Source: Keithomyces neogunnii | Lineage: Eukaryota > Ascomycota > Sordariomycetes > Hypocreales > Clavicipitaceae | DNA length: 64,000 bases | Assembly: GCA_020975405.1 (NCBI GenBank) | Contig: JAIOWQ010000008.1 | Span: 496,001-560,000, forward strand | Reading direction: 5' to 3' | Part shown: one piece after another, positions 10,673 through 22,647 of the stretch | How the letters are laid out: every line of letters begins with the position of its first letter | How positions within the stretch are numbered: position 1 is the stretch's first letter | The notes under the pieces: model-generated | Told to the model about the DNA's origin: nothing | Databases searched by the model: none | What the model saw: only the letters and a program-made list of their open reading frames with translations | Made by a program: the position numbers and the translations under genes

Positions 10673-12039
10673 TCATCCATCCAGAACTTCGACCCAGTTG
10701 CTCTCTGCTAGTCGCCTCTTGCTTCGCTCTCTCACAGCCTTGCGAACAACTTGCTCCTCCTCTTCCACCACTGCCGCCTGGCCAGCCATTTCTCGAATCT
10801 GATGCTTAATTCCCAAGGGAAGCATCTTTTGCCACCCACTGTGCGCCTTGCACCGTTTGCGTTCACACATTCCCCTCAACTGGTCGTCGTCGCCCAGCGG
10901 ATCCCCGAGCTTCGAATTCTTGAACACTTCCTCACCTTCAGGTGACTTTATGAAGGCGGAGAAGACGTCTCGGGCAGAGATGCTGTCCAACCTCGAGTCA
11001 TAGCCGCAGACGTCGTCACCGAAACTCCCAGCATTAATGGCCGCGCGCCTGCGCTCCTGGGCCAGCTCAATCAAAGTAAACATTTTGTGGCACAAAAGAG
11101 TTTCCTCGGCCAGCTCAAAACGAGCCTTGGCTGCATCCGCGAGAAACTTTTGTTCTTCCTCGCTCAGCAATTCGGAAAACGCCTCGTCTGTGAACCCAAG
11201 TCAGCTTTGCACTAGACCGCTTGTGAAAGCCGTCTCTTACCTCCTGTTGCGTCAGTGCCGTCTCTCGAGTCTTCTGAAAATGGAACTTTGACCAGTTTCC
11301 ACATGCCATTCTCATCCGTAGACCCTATGCCGCCTTCGAGAAGCGCCATAAGCTCTTCTTGGGCCAGCTCGTCAGTCAACCCAGTCTTGCCCTTTGCCTT
11401 GGGCAACCTGGCAACCATTCTTTCCCACCACGTCTGCGCGTGTTCGGGCGAGCAAAACACGCTCGATGGGCTTTGTGTTAGACGCGCGGCTTTGCGACAG
11501 GCGCCTAGCGCACACGTCTTCTTGTAAATGGTGGCAAGGTCGCCAGTTGAGCAGTTTGGGCAAATGAATTTCTCAATGAGACTTTCGCCGATTTCTTTGT
11601 TCATGTTGATACATTCCCCGTGAAACCAGTCCTCGCACTTTTCGCAACATATCATCCAACGATGATCATCTGGGCCGCGACATAGGCAATATGGCCCGTT
11701 GTCCGAGTCCTCCTCTCCCGAGGCGTCATCTTGCCCTGGAGCCGCTGAGCCTGTCTTGGCCTTTTTGTGCCTCTTTGATTCACCCGGTCTCCGTCTCTTT
11801 GGCGTCTTCTTGGCCGTCGTCGCCGCCGTGCCCTTCTTCTTAAACGAAGTCGTCATGGCGGATGAATCCATCATCTCTGTTGAAGGCAGCGGTGTTGGCG
11901 ATGGTTTATTCAGGATGGCGGAGGCGTGATCTGAAGCGGACATCCGAGGGGAGCTGACTGCGTTTTCGGATTTGATTGCCTTGTCGGCAGATCCAGATGG
12001 CAAACGATCCTCATGTGAGGACTTGGGTCGCTGATCCAT
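10673..12039 (-). CDS. spp1: PHD-finger protein of the COMPASS H3K4 methyltransferase complex, Spp1/Cfp1-like
   Basis: Two exons (12039-11241 and 11187-10673) with a GTAAGA...CAG intron give 437 residues. A basic, disordered N-terminus (KKTPKRRRPGESK) is followed by a PHD finger at about residues 116-165 (YCLCRG, CCEKCEDWFHGEC, ICPNC). Next comes a second Cys-rich block (CALGACRK, VFCSPEHAQTWW) and a C-terminal region with CERKRCKAHSGW. This order is that of Spp1/Cfp1, the subunit that reads H3K4me3 and stimulates Set1. The family's C-terminal Set1-interaction part is present, so the gene looks complete. The start is the first in-frame ATG. It is divergent from sco1 across 418 bp. Confidence 0.88.
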
Positions 12040-12457
12040 CTTGGAAGAAGTGATGCAACCGGGCCAAGTCAATAATATCTAATCTGTTGACAGTATGTGA
12101 AATTATGCAAGATTTTTTTATAAGAGCCCCTCTGCTAAAGCGGGATAAAGCCTTAGGCCGAATAAGACTGCATTTTGGAGAGTCGCAAAGTTGCTGGAAG
12201 CATGAACTTGATGCGCGCCCATGCATTCGGTTTGAGGGTTTCTGGGTGACCAGGGTCGCACGCGTTGGTTCGCTGCTGCCCTGCAGTCTCAGTCTCCGGT
12301 CTCCAGTCTCGGCAAATTTTCGGTGGCAACGCCACCATGAGCACCCATCCGGAGCTGCATCATACAAAGCACAAGCTCCAAACTACTTTTTTCAAGCATC
12401 ATCATCATCAGAGCTTCCACGCAGCAGCTCGCTACACCACCGAGTTGCGAACACGCA
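12040..12457. promoter_or_regulatory. divergent promoter, spp1 / sco1
   Basis: This 418 bp lies between two outward-facing genes. An A/T-rich patch with TTTTTTATAAGAG lies at about 12114-12126. No other element is supported. Confidence 0.5.
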
Positions 12458-13451
12458 ATGGCGCAATCCTTGACTTCACCAAAAGCCCTACAGGGCGCAT
12501 TCTCCAAGTGCCAACGATGCTTCTCCAGCCGCGCATTTCAGCCCAAGCTGCTGCGGCCGACGCTCCCTCGCGCATCCGTCCAGAGCAGACAACCCATTGT
12601 GCAAAGACGGACAAACTACAAGACGGTTGAGCAGGCCAAGAGCCGGCATAGCACCGGTGTACGTTGAGCCTTGTCAATTTCATCTCAATACACATGCGCT
12701 GCTCTGCGAACGATGGAAAGCTAACGAATTTACCTTGCACAGCCCTTTTCATGGAAAGCCGGCATCTTGTTCGTCGCAACTTGCGGCGCGCTTGTTTGGT
12801 ATTTTGAATATGAAAAGGAGCGTATGCAAAGAAAAAGAATAGCCGATGCTTCCAAGGGAGTCGGACGGCCAAAGGTCGGCGGGACTTTCGAGTTGGTAGA
12901 TCAAAACGGCAACCCGTTCACCAGTGAAATGATGAAGGGCAAATACTCTTTGGTGCGTTGCCGCCCCACCTGCGACGTCTATTCTATCTCTACCATATTG
13001 GTCAAGGAAATTTGCATTGACATGTTTCCCTCAGGTCTACTTTGGATTCACCCGCTGCCCCGACATTTGCCCCGAAGAGCTGGACAAGATGGCCCGCATG
13101 CTCGACGTGGTCGAAGAGAAAGCTCCCGGCGCACTGCTCCCCATCTTCATCACTTGCGATCCCGAGCGCGACGACCCCAAAGCCCTCAAGAGCTACCTTG
13201 CCGAGTTTCACGACAAGTTCATTGGACTGACTGGAACATATGACCAGATCAAGGACCTTTGCAAGAAGTACCGAGTGTACTTTAGCACGCCGCAAAACGT
13301 CAAACCTGGTCAAGACTACCTAGTTGATCACAGCATTTACTTTTACTTGATGGATCCCGAAGGCGACTTTGTTGAGGCTCTAGGACGACAGCACTCCCCT
13401 GACCAGGGCGCGCAGCTAATTCTGGATCACATGAAGGATTGGAAGAAATGA
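12458..13451 (+). CDS. sco1: Sco1/SenC copper chaperone for cytochrome c oxidase
   Basis: Exons 12458-12658, 12743-12952 and 13035-13451 encode 275 residues. The first ~60 residues form a basic mitochondrial presequence. One membrane span at about residues 72-88 (AGILFVATCGALVWYF) anchors the protein in the inner membrane. The thioredoxin-like domain carries the copper motif CPDIC (C145, C149) and the third ligand H236 in VDHSIYF. With these ligands Sco1 delivers copper to the CuA site of Cox2. The junction sequence TGPFSWKAG across intron 1 and GKYSLVYFGFT across intron 2 are family blocks, which fixes both splice sites. Donors are GTACGT and GTGCGT. The protein is full length with no missing key residues. 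Confidence 0.95.
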
Positions 13452-13946
13452 GGAACCAAGGAGAATGTCCTAGGCGTGTATAACCGGGATGTAAGATTAA
13501 AAGTAGCTGTCCAAGCAAAACAGTGTATGACAACTTGATACATAGACCACGCCAACCGGGTTGGCCAGAACTACTCAATTCTATTGTAATGTATGATGAC
13601 GATGGCGCAGCTGCCTGTTGATGCAAAATTATTTTGAGCACGTATAAAACAGACTCCAAAGTCGTACCGACTCATTATGTATTTCTTTTTTGGATAAGAA
13701 AGAGAGCAAGCAGCCCATGATGGTTTATGCCATGATGTAATGACAGGCCGATGTGACCCGCGCCCTCCGACCTCCGACAGCGGGATCAGCAACTGGGGTC
13801 CACGTTCACAGGGAGAGCACAACTCCTGCAGCACATCTTCAACGCGCCCGACTTCCATCAGAAACCAACTTGCGCCTTTTTGTCATCTCTCAGAGTCATA
13901 TTGGGGAATGCGTCAATAGTCGAGGCACACTACACCATTGGCCGTC
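13452..13946. promoter_or_regulatory. sco1 3' end and promoter of the HAD gene
   Basis: This 495 bp lies between two plus-strand genes. The proximal part is A/T-rich and probably sco1 3' UTR. No gene is seen. Confidence 0.4.
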
Positions 13947-15433
13947 ATGTTACGCGTTGCACTCGACACGCGGCGTTTGGCGCCAAAGCTGTGTCCCAGA
14001 ATACCTCAACATGCCCCAGCATCATCAACTCCCCCAGTGACTACCGTTATCCGACCGTGGCTCGCTCAAGTAAGGGCATTTCAAAGCACAGCGTTGCTCT
14101 CAGAAAAACAGGGCCGCTTCTCGCCGCCCAGCACCTCTGCGATCTCGACTTCAGACGGCAAGGCCTTCTCGGACATTGCTTTTGCCTTTGAGTACGCCGC
14201 CCTCACCGCCCCCCTCCCGAGTTTTGAAGCCGTACGTAGACTCACCCGTAACAGTATCGATGGAGTGCTTTACCGTGGCAGCCAAGGCATCCCCGGCGCG
14301 CGAGAGATGCTCCGTAGCATCCACTCCAAGAACATGCGCTACGTGTTTCTCACAAACGGCGGCGGAGCCCATGAAGACGACAAGGTTGCGTCTTTGACAA
14401 AACGCCTGGGGTTTTCACCAGACGAGCATGTCATTCGCGACAGGGTCATTTTGTCACACACGCCTATGCGCGGATGGGCCGATGAAGTAAAGAGGCAGAC
14501 CGTTCTCATCACGGGTTCTCATCCCGAGACGGCACGGAGGATCGCAAACGAGTACCGCTGCCCCCTTTCCGCCCACGCACTGAATTGACGTCTGACTTTT
14601 GCAGCTACGGATTTCAACGGGCCGTTACGCCGGCGGACTTGATCCATGCCAATGGTCATCTGTACCCGTTTGATAACTTGAAGGACACGCTGCATTCTGA
14701 ATTCCGCGCTCTGCCAGACGGAAAGTCGGCGTCTGCCGTGACAGACCCGTACAAGAAGGACTTGGCCAGTGACGCGCTCAAGATTGACCAGATCTTGGTC
14801 TGGAACGACCCGAGAGACTGGTCGCTGGATATCCAAGTCATCCACGACTTGCTGGTTTCGCACAAGGGCTACCTGGGCACCATATCTGACAAGAATGGCA
14901 ATCAGGCAATGCCCAACAATGGCTGGCAGCAGGACGGGCAGCCGGAGCTCTGGATCTCCAACCTGGATCTCGTCTGGAAGACGGAATATCCGGTCAGCCG
15001 CTTCGGCACAGGTGCCTTTGTCCAAGCGCTAAAGGGCGTGTGGTCGGCGGTCACAAACGGTGCCGAGCTGCAGTACAATGCGCTTGGGAAGCCGTCCCAG
15101 TTCACATATGACTACGCACATACCCGGCTGTTGCAGTACTATTCTGGCATGGGGTCCGGAAAGGGGAAGGCCACTCCTTTGAGGAGGGTGTACATGATTG
15201 GGGACAACCCAGAGAGCGACATTCGCGGCGCGAACGAGTATTGCCCCGAGGACGGCACAGAGTGGGTGTCTATTTTGGTGAGGACAGGTGTGTGGCAGGA
15301 GACTACGGCAGAGAAGGAACCGCGGTACAAGCCGCGTGTGATTGTGGATGATGTGGTGGATGCCATTGTCTGGGCGTTGCAGAATGAAGGAGTCAATATT
15401 GATAGAAAGGCGTTGCTGGCTGGCGGCAAGTAA
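13947..15433 (+). CDS. mitochondrial HAD-superfamily hydrolase, CECR5/HDHD5 (YKR070W) type
   Basis: Exons 13947-14191, 14255-14551 and 14605-15433 give 456 residues. An Arg-rich N-terminus (MLRVALDTRR...RAFQST) looks like a mitochondrial presequence. HAD motif I is FAFDIDGVL with the nucleophile D82 and D84; the D82 codon is created by splicing across intron 1. Motif II lies in VFLTNGGGA, and motif IV is MIGDNPESDIRGAN. The FLTNGGG and GDNPxSDI blocks are those of the CECR5/YKR070W subfamily, whose substrate is unknown, so I name no reaction beyond a probable phosphohydrolase. Intron 1 is 63 nt with no stop codon, so the frame also reads through unspliced, but that would break motif I. The nearest upstream in-frame start-like codon is TTG; the ATG at 13947 was chosen. 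Confidence 0.87.
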
Positions 15434-17031
15434 CAGGATGTGGGTTGTGTTTTTTATAGAGGCGTGGGGGCTGTTTGGCCGCGCATACAACGGAGCGAGC
15501 GTCGATTTACATGGACAAGAGTGATGATTGATATGACAAAGTACGCCTTCACATTCGCATTACGGCACTGTTGACGCACGGCAACATGTCAGTTGAGACG
15601 ATGACGGTTGATTGGGCAGAATGATCGGACACGACTTGAGCAGCGATTACACCAAATTAATACTGGGGCATTCCATCAGCCTTTATGCAGCACAACGCAT
15701 GCTCTCGTGATGAATATACAGCCTCACCTGCAGCTGCATCGGCACCAACGTGGCGGTTGACATTATTGTTTCACTTTCCCAGGGAGGGAGCAATGTATCG
15801 TGACATACGAGAATGACTTGTCAAGTTTTCTTGTAGATTGCATTCATTGTACACCTCTCACACGAGGCCCTCAAAGGCAACTGAACTGCATGAGCATGTA
15901 CGACGCTGCGCACTGAATGGCTGTACTTTCCAATTGCAGCGACCAAGCAAGCCATCGCAGGGACGGACTAACGTCATGGGTTGACCGATGGGCCAGTACA
16001 ATATATGTGAGACAGAACATGCCACAGTTGCCTTGGGACTTGGGACCCCAACAATGCTGCTCCAGGCGCCTTCACATGCAAGAAGGGCCTTGCTGAACCG
16101 GGGCACCCAAGACGCCCTAGACCAAGACCATCGGGGACCCTTGCGTCCAACATGGGACTTGCAGATGTGCATTCGGATAGGTGTCAATGGCACTCTGCCA
16201 CGGACAGAACGAGGCTGCAATGTCTGCAATGTCTGCAATGTCTCGCCCCGCAGCCTGTTACGCAACAAGGCGTTTTTCAGCTATGCGGTTGGAAAAGATA
16301 AGCCAGCAAGGCCAGGGTCTGATTTGGACCGGGCTTTGGACTGGAGCATTCGATGTCACAGAAAAGCCATGAGGGGAAAGAGCTGAAGTCTGGGCACACA
16401 AAAGGCACCAGACCGGGGCCCATCGAAAGCGGGGCGCTACTCGTGGCTAGCTCACGGTCCAAGGTGTCCTGTGCCCTCCAACACGCATTTTGGTGGCACA
16501 GCCCTTGTGTGCAGGCGTTGGGGTAATAGCTCCTGCCTTCTCTAAGTGGACTAACAAGAACAAGGCAAGAGGTCACCTGAGCAGGCCGAATTTCTCGTGC
16601 AGCCTTGCTTGTGGCCAAAGTGGCAATGTTGCGTGTCTTTGCTTCACTCTGTCTCTCGCCTCTTCAGTTTCCTGCCACCAGAACACTTTAGTAGGTCTGA
16701 ACCGTTGGGTGACTTTCGCGGCGAACATCTGGCTCAACGTTGACCAACGCCACCGAGGCACGACTGACGGACACACTGGTCCACACCGAACCCACTCTCT
16801 CGTCATAACCCAAACTACCTACAACCACCACTGCTCCGAGGCCATTTTTCTTTGGCTCGTCCCATTCTTTCCCTTTCGACATCGCCCTCCGAGAACTGTC
16901 TCCAGTGGCACGGCCCTCTCTGCTGCCCAGGACGGAGAGACCCCAATCGCTTCCACATTGCTCGCTGCGCACCGTCTACATCTCCTCGACTGCCGCATTT
17001 GAGACATCTCCGACGGCCCGTCGCCCTCACC
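15434..17031. other. 1.6 kb intergenic region upstream of choline kinase
   Basis: No gene is recognisable on either strand. The stretch holds a 9-bp tandem repeat (16215-16241) and, nearer the choline kinase start, C/T-rich runs at about 16845-17025 that are likely its promoter or 5' UTR. I saw no tRNA cloverleaf. Confidence 0.45.
16215..16241. repeat. 9-bp tandem repeat, three copies
   Basis: Three perfect consecutive copies of CTGCAATGT. Confidence 0.8.
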
Positions 17032-19532
17032 ATGGCCGAACCTAGCCCCACGACCTTCGGCCCCGCGCCCCTGCGGTCGGCCTTGAAGTCTGACGGCGAT
17101 GGCGACAGAACGCCGCCTGCCAGTGGCACTCTCAAAGGTATGTAATTTATTTTGGTTTCTTTGTAAAGGCATTGGCTCGCATTGTAGGCGTGAAGGGTTT
17201 CCTCGCTTGATATAGTCGGTGCATGTTCGTTTCTGGCCTGGTTTTGTGACTGCTATATCTGCATTTTGCCCAGACTATGTCGTCTCAGAGCCATGCCTGG
17301 CCTCTTTGTACCGCCGAAGCAACACGTGTGAATCGCAAGCTTACATGCGCCTAGCCGTGCAGATTGCCGAACCTGTTCCTGAGTTCGAAGACGATTATCA
17401 TTCCAGCAAGACCTTTCGAGCAGGACCAAGCCGCCGCCTGAGCGGCAAGCCGGCATCTGCCAGGTCCTCCATTAGCGAAGGCTCGCCGGCTTTGCGCCCT
17501 GTTGATGACTCTCCGCACTCATCTGGCCACAGTCACTCCCAGCGCCACCAATATTACGCTGAAAAGCTGTTGGCCCAGGTTTCGGACTGGCTGGAGCATG
17601 AAAAGAGAAAAAAGGCCGTAGCTCGCAAACCCAAGTCTCCCCGTCGCAAGTCAAAGTCGCCGCCTGACGAGGACCGCTCAGCTCCTGCGCCCCCGGCTCG
17701 CGAAAGATCAGACTCGGTCGACTCGCAAAGCAGCGATGTGTCTTTTGAAAAGCTGGAGACTATTTTGCAAAACTCGTTAGCATCCCTCGGCCTGAGCTCC
17801 GTTCCTCAACACCCACCCAAGGTTTCTCGTCGGCGACGTGCCAATTCGAAGACGACACTGCACCGTGCCGCCTCTTCTGATACCGACTATGTTGATGGCG
17901 ATGCTATTGTACCCAGCTGTGACGCCTGGCTCGACAACTCCAAGACGCTTAGTTACACTGGTGGAACAGCAAACGAGAATGACGCTGGGCATGACAAGGT
18001 AGACAAGGAGAATGACCCTTGGCTCGTATTCAAGAACGAGATCATACGTATTGCCCATACTCTCAAACTCAAAGGGTGGAGGCGTATTCCTTTGGGTTCT
18101 GGCGATTCCATCGCCGTGGAACGACTCAGTGGAGCATTGACCAACGCAGTTTACGTCGTGACACCGCCCGCGAGCCTCCCTGAAGTGGATGGCAAAAAGC
18201 CGCCCCCCAAAGTGCTTCTCAGAATATACGGCCCCCAGGTGGAACATCTCATTGACCGAGAGAACGAGCTGAAAGTGCTTCAGCGCTTGGCGCGCAAAAA
18301 GATTGGCCCTCGGCTGCTGGGAACCTTTAAAAATGGCCGTTTTGAGCAGTTTTTCAACGCCATCACGCTGACTCCCGCCCATTTGCGTGAAATCGACACT
18401 ACGAAGCAGATTGCCAAGAGAATGCGCGAGCTGCATGATGGCATTGAACTCCTACCCTGTGAGCGTGAAGGGGGTCCCGCTGTTTGGAAGAATTGGGACC
18501 AGTGGCTGGAAAACGTGGCAAAGATTATCACATATCTTGATCGGCAATTGGAGGCCACGCCCGCTCCTGCGGCCAAGAGTGAATCAGTCGTTCACGCCTG
18601 GAAGGCTAATGGCTATGTGTGTGGCGTGCCGTGGGAACAGTTCCTCGCCATGGTCGACAAGTATCGAACGCATGTCGTCAACTGTTACAAAACCGAAAAG
18701 ATAATCAAGGAGCGGTTGGTGTTTGCTCACAACGATGTAAGTGATTTCGTCACGCCCCTCCATCTCCGCCACATACTGATGGCAAGCTTTGCAGACGCAA
18801 TATGGAAACATCCTGCGCATCAGGCCGGATGATGAAAAGTCCCCGTTGCTCCAGGCAGCCAACAAGCACAAGCAGCTGGTCGTCATTGACTTTGAATATG
18901 CCGCCGCCAACGTCCCTGGCTTGGAGTTTGCCAATCACTTTTCCGAGTGGGCGTACAACTACCACGATCCCGTCACCTCGCACGCATGCAACCACGAGCG
19001 GTATCCAACTCCCGAAGAGCAACGGCGGTTCGTCAAGGCATACGTCGACCATCGACCTCAGTTCCCTGCCGCTAGCTCAACTCCCCGAATGCATCCCCAA
19101 GACAGCGGTGCTTCCACCCCGTCTCTCAACCCCACGGCCTCGTCGAGCTCTATCGTCGAGTTCATGCTTGATGCTCGGGTCCCCCCCGGCGGCTGGACGG
19201 CTGCCGAGCGTGCCCGAGAGGAGCAGAGCGACTTGCATGTGCGGGAACTGATGGACGAGACGCGCCTTTGGAGAACGGCAAACAGTGCCATGTGGGTTGC
19301 GTGGGGCATTGTACAGGCCAAGGTTCCGGGGTTGGATGCTAACAATGAGCCCGTGTCCGAGGAGGAGGCCCTCAAGGCCGAGCAAGAACTCGGGCCCGAC
19401 GAATTCGACTACCTGAGCTACGCACAGGATCGAGCTCTGTTCTTCTGGGGCGACTGCGTGCAAATGGGTCTGGCCAAGATGGAGGATTTGCCCGAGAAGC
19501 TGAGACCGAGGTTGAAGATTCTTGAATATTAG
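17032..19532 (+). CDS. cki1: choline/ethanolamine kinase with long N-terminal extension
   Basis: Exons 17032-17137, 17355-18736 and 18795-19532 give 741 residues. The kinase begins near residue 310 (PLGSGDSIAVERLSGALTN, a phosphate-loop-like block). Later come the Brenner motif HNDTQYGNIL, formed across intron 2, and the choline kinase motif VIDFEYAAANVPGLEF. The enzyme phosphorylates choline or ethanolamine in the Kennedy pathway for phospholipid synthesis. The first ~300 residues are Ser-, Pro- and Lys-rich and probably disordered (KKAVARKPKSPRRKSK), as in other filamentous fungi. The first acceptor is uncertain. I chose the TAG ending at 17354, which gives LKAVQIAEPVPEFED; a CAG ending at 17273 also keeps frame and would add 27 unlikely residues. 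Intron 2 (58 nt) has GTAAGT and CAG. Confidence 0.9.
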
Positions 19533-19799
19533 TATCGCCTGATGAGCGAAGAGCGGTGGTGATGTTTTAGCGCATCTGTATACATGGCATATTCTGGTAT
19601 CTCTAAGAGCATAAATATGAAAATGACAAGCGTCTAAATACACCACCCATGTTGTTTATTTACACCAGCTTCCCTGTACAGGCTGGTATCTAGTACGTGT
19701 TATCCCAACATGTCGATGGTAGGAAAAACGTCTATTTTTTTTCAAAAAAACAAATGTGCTAAATGTGTCGCAAGTACTACTGCATGTCCGTCATGGCAG

Positions 19800-21842
19800 C
19801 TATGCATCCAACTGTAAGCGGTCCAGCATGACATCAATCTTGCCCAGCAGAATCTGGTAATTGACTGCATCCGACACAAATTCATCCTCGGCCGTGGCGC
19901 CGTCCAGCGTCTTGACGGCATCCGCCTCTTGCTCAACGAGGCCGTTCTGCGGCGCCCCGTTGCCATTGACCAACTCATGGCCCCGTTCGGCCAGCGCGGC
20001 GGCGGCTTCGGCGCTCACTTCGCCATCCTCGCCCATCATCATCTCGTCCAGCCCCGCGTCCTCAAATCGCAGCCTGAACCTTTCCGACAGGTAATACCGG
20101 ATATCGTCCAGCAGCTCAATCGTGTCCGTCTCCTCGCGATGTCGGATACGCTCCGCGCTCTCGCGAATCAGGTCCTGGAAATCCGGGTCGTCGATGTAGT
20201 CTTCCAACCGGGTAGCGAGGTACCGCGCGGCAAACTCCTCCAGACGCTGCACGCGCAGATCCCACGCGGCGTGGAGCACATCGTAGATGTTGATCGGCTC
20301 CACTTCGGCCTGCTCGTGCCCGGCGGCGGCGTGCTTGTGCGTCCGGTCAACGAGGGCGTTGGACGTGCCGCTGCCAAGGGTGCTGATTGCCTGCGCGGCC
20401 TTGCTCTTGAGCGTGTCGAGGAAGAGCATGTCGGCCGTGTACAGCAGGTCCAGGGCGTGCTCGAGCGGGCAGACGGCCGTCTCCGTGTACAAGAAGGTGA
20501 GGACGAGCTCGAGCACCGCGGGCGAGCAGTCGACGGTGACGACGCGCAGGTTCTCGGCGCGGTGGGACTCGACAAAGTCCCCCGAGAACATGCGCTCAAA
20601 GTACTCGCTGCGGATGAGCATGGCCTTGTGCACCGGGTACAGGGCGCTCTTGCGCGGCGGGCGGCCGCTGCCCGCGCCCGTGGGGATGCCCTGGCCGTTG
20701 AGCACGGGGGCCTCGTGCTCGCCGTCGCCGTCGCCGTCGTACGTCTCGTCGGCCCGGAGCAGCACGTCGGCAAAGGCCGGGTTGTCGTGCCTCCACCTGA
20801 TGTCGTTGACGCGCTCCGTGTCCACGACCATCTTGTTGCCCAGGACCTTGGACGCGAAGAAGTCCCCAATCTGCTTGACGGCGCGCTCCTCCTCGTCTTG
20901 GTACCGCTGCCGCGCGAGCCGGCGGTCGTTGCCCGCCATGATGGCCTCCCACAGGTGTCCTATCTCAAGCTGCTTGCTCATCTTGTCCAGGCCCTTGACG
21001 ACATCCTCCTCCGAGACGCGGCTGCCCGGAGGCACCAGGTCCTTGGGCACGTCGCCCAGGTAGATGTATCGTAGGACGATTTGGATGGCCTCGACGGGGA
21101 TGGCGCTGGCAATGTGCCACGACGGCGTCTCGGGCTGCGTCTCCAGCTTCCTCCGGAAGAAGGGCGTTCGGGATGCGAGCAGGAACTTGTGCAGGTTGAA
21201 GGTGCGCGAGTCCGAGGCCAGCGCAATGTCCGAGGTGCGCGGGGTGGTGCGGCTCAGCAGCCCGGATATGTGCGTGGACCAGTAGACGTACGGATCCGAC
21301 GACTTGGAGAAGTCGTACTGCAGGAGCAGGTTGCGTATCCTGTCGTTGAGCGCATTGTATATACACCGTTCCCCCTGGAAGGTGTTGCGTTCGGCCAGGG
21401 CACCTAGTCGCCGCTTAGATGGGGTGCGTGAGTCCCGAGATGGAGCGCCGTACCTGATTCCAACAGCAGCTGGACAAGCTCGTAATGTCCGCAGAGACTA
21501 GCCTATGACTTTGTTAGAGAGGGAGGAAGACGAAGAAGGAGCTGGGTTGTCATGCTAGGAGGAGAGGAGGGCAGTGAGGCACATGTTTCGTCCTCAGGTC
21601 TCCAGGGTAAGTTGGCTCACTATGATGAGAGGCGTGTAGTCGAAGCGGTCCTTGCCATTGATGTTGACGCCCTGGCTGATAAACTCCTGGCACCTGCGCA
21701 GATCGCCGTGTCGGCAGGCGAGCAGGAATTCGTTGAACTCGTCACTCTGGTCAAACGGGTTCTCGTCGCGCAGCTCGCCGCTCTTGATCATGGCGCTCTC
21801 CTCGCCCAGCTTCCCCTCCAATTCGTGCTTGCGGAGCACCAT
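19800..21842 (-). CDS. ankyrin-repeat and tandem BTB/POZ protein (ABTB1 / YIL001W-like)
   Basis: Exons 21842-21621, 21502-21454 (49 nt) and 21403-19800 encode 624 residues. Residues ~30-110 contain ankyrin-like repeats (FNEFLLACRHGDLRRC, then DYTPLIIASLCGHYELVQLLLESGA), and the intron 1 and 2 junctions fall inside them. Two BTB domains follow, one around FNLHKFLLASRTPFFRRKL and one around YPVHKAMLIRSEYFERMFSGDF. The C-terminus is acidic and helical. Ankyrin plus two BTB domains is the ABTB1/YIL001W arrangement; BTB proteins of this kind often act as Cullin-3 adaptors, but no substrate is known and I infer none. Intron donors are GTGAGC and GTACGG and acceptors are TAG. The start is the first in-frame ATG. 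It is divergent from the nimA gene. Confidence 0.85.
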
Positions 21843-22647
21843 TTTCGCTGTGTGGCCTGCGGCAACCACGATTGCTGTCCGCTGCTATGTCACGCCGACG
21901 GAAACAAAGGAAACAGACATGCATCCATATATACGAAAGAGCCCCCCCCTCAGAAAATCTATTCCAAGATGCAAGATACAAGTCTACAAGGAGGAAGATG
22001 AGCTTCAGTCCCACCAACGGCTTTCTGTGAGACGTCTTAATCATCACCCCGGCTTAAATCCGAACCCTCGCCATTGGCTGAATCCACATCGTCACTTGCT
22101 GGGTGCATGCGCCACAGTGGCGGGTTTCGGGGACGGGTGTGTGGCGCCGTATCGATAGGCGGTTGCCATGGCAGCGTTTCGTACTGTTTACACCCCGTCG
22201 CACTCACCCCGGTCACCTTGCGGAAGCATTGGAGCTGGGGTTGTCCAGTGCAATGGTAGCGCAGCCAACGCTATTCTGGATGGGTGTCGTCGACCCGAGA
22301 CTTGCCTTCTTCTAGGTGCACAGGCAGCCAACTTGAACTCCAATCGTCCTCCCGAGAAAAAGGAACCACGCACCACAGAGCTTTGACAACATCGTCATCC
22401 TCGCCGCCAGCAGCCATTGTTACTAACCACAGCAGGGTTTCTTTTTTCTTCTTCTTGTTCTTCGTCTTTCCGGATTTTGTTCCTTCTTGTCGACTTTTGT
22501 GTCTCGCCCACACTCTTTGATTTTGGTGCTTTGCCTCACAGGGAACAGCGGTGCACTTCAGCGTTTATGGGCTGCTAAGGGACAAAAGAGACACAACCAT
22601 CTTTGGGATCGACATTGGCGCCTGTGCGGCAAGGAGCACCGTTTGCC
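21843..22647. promoter_or_regulatory. divergent promoter, ankyrin-BTB gene / nimA
   Basis: This 805 bp lies between two outward-facing genes. A long C/T-rich tract (about 22436-22510) sits about 140-210 bp upstream of the nimA ATG on its coding strand, the usual form of a fungal core promoter or leader. No other element is certain. Confidence 0.5.

Noticed and set aside
19929..21074. Long plus-strand open frame of 381 codons
   Set aside because: It is the antisense shadow of the G/C-rich ankyrin-BTB gene, which has domain support on the other strand.
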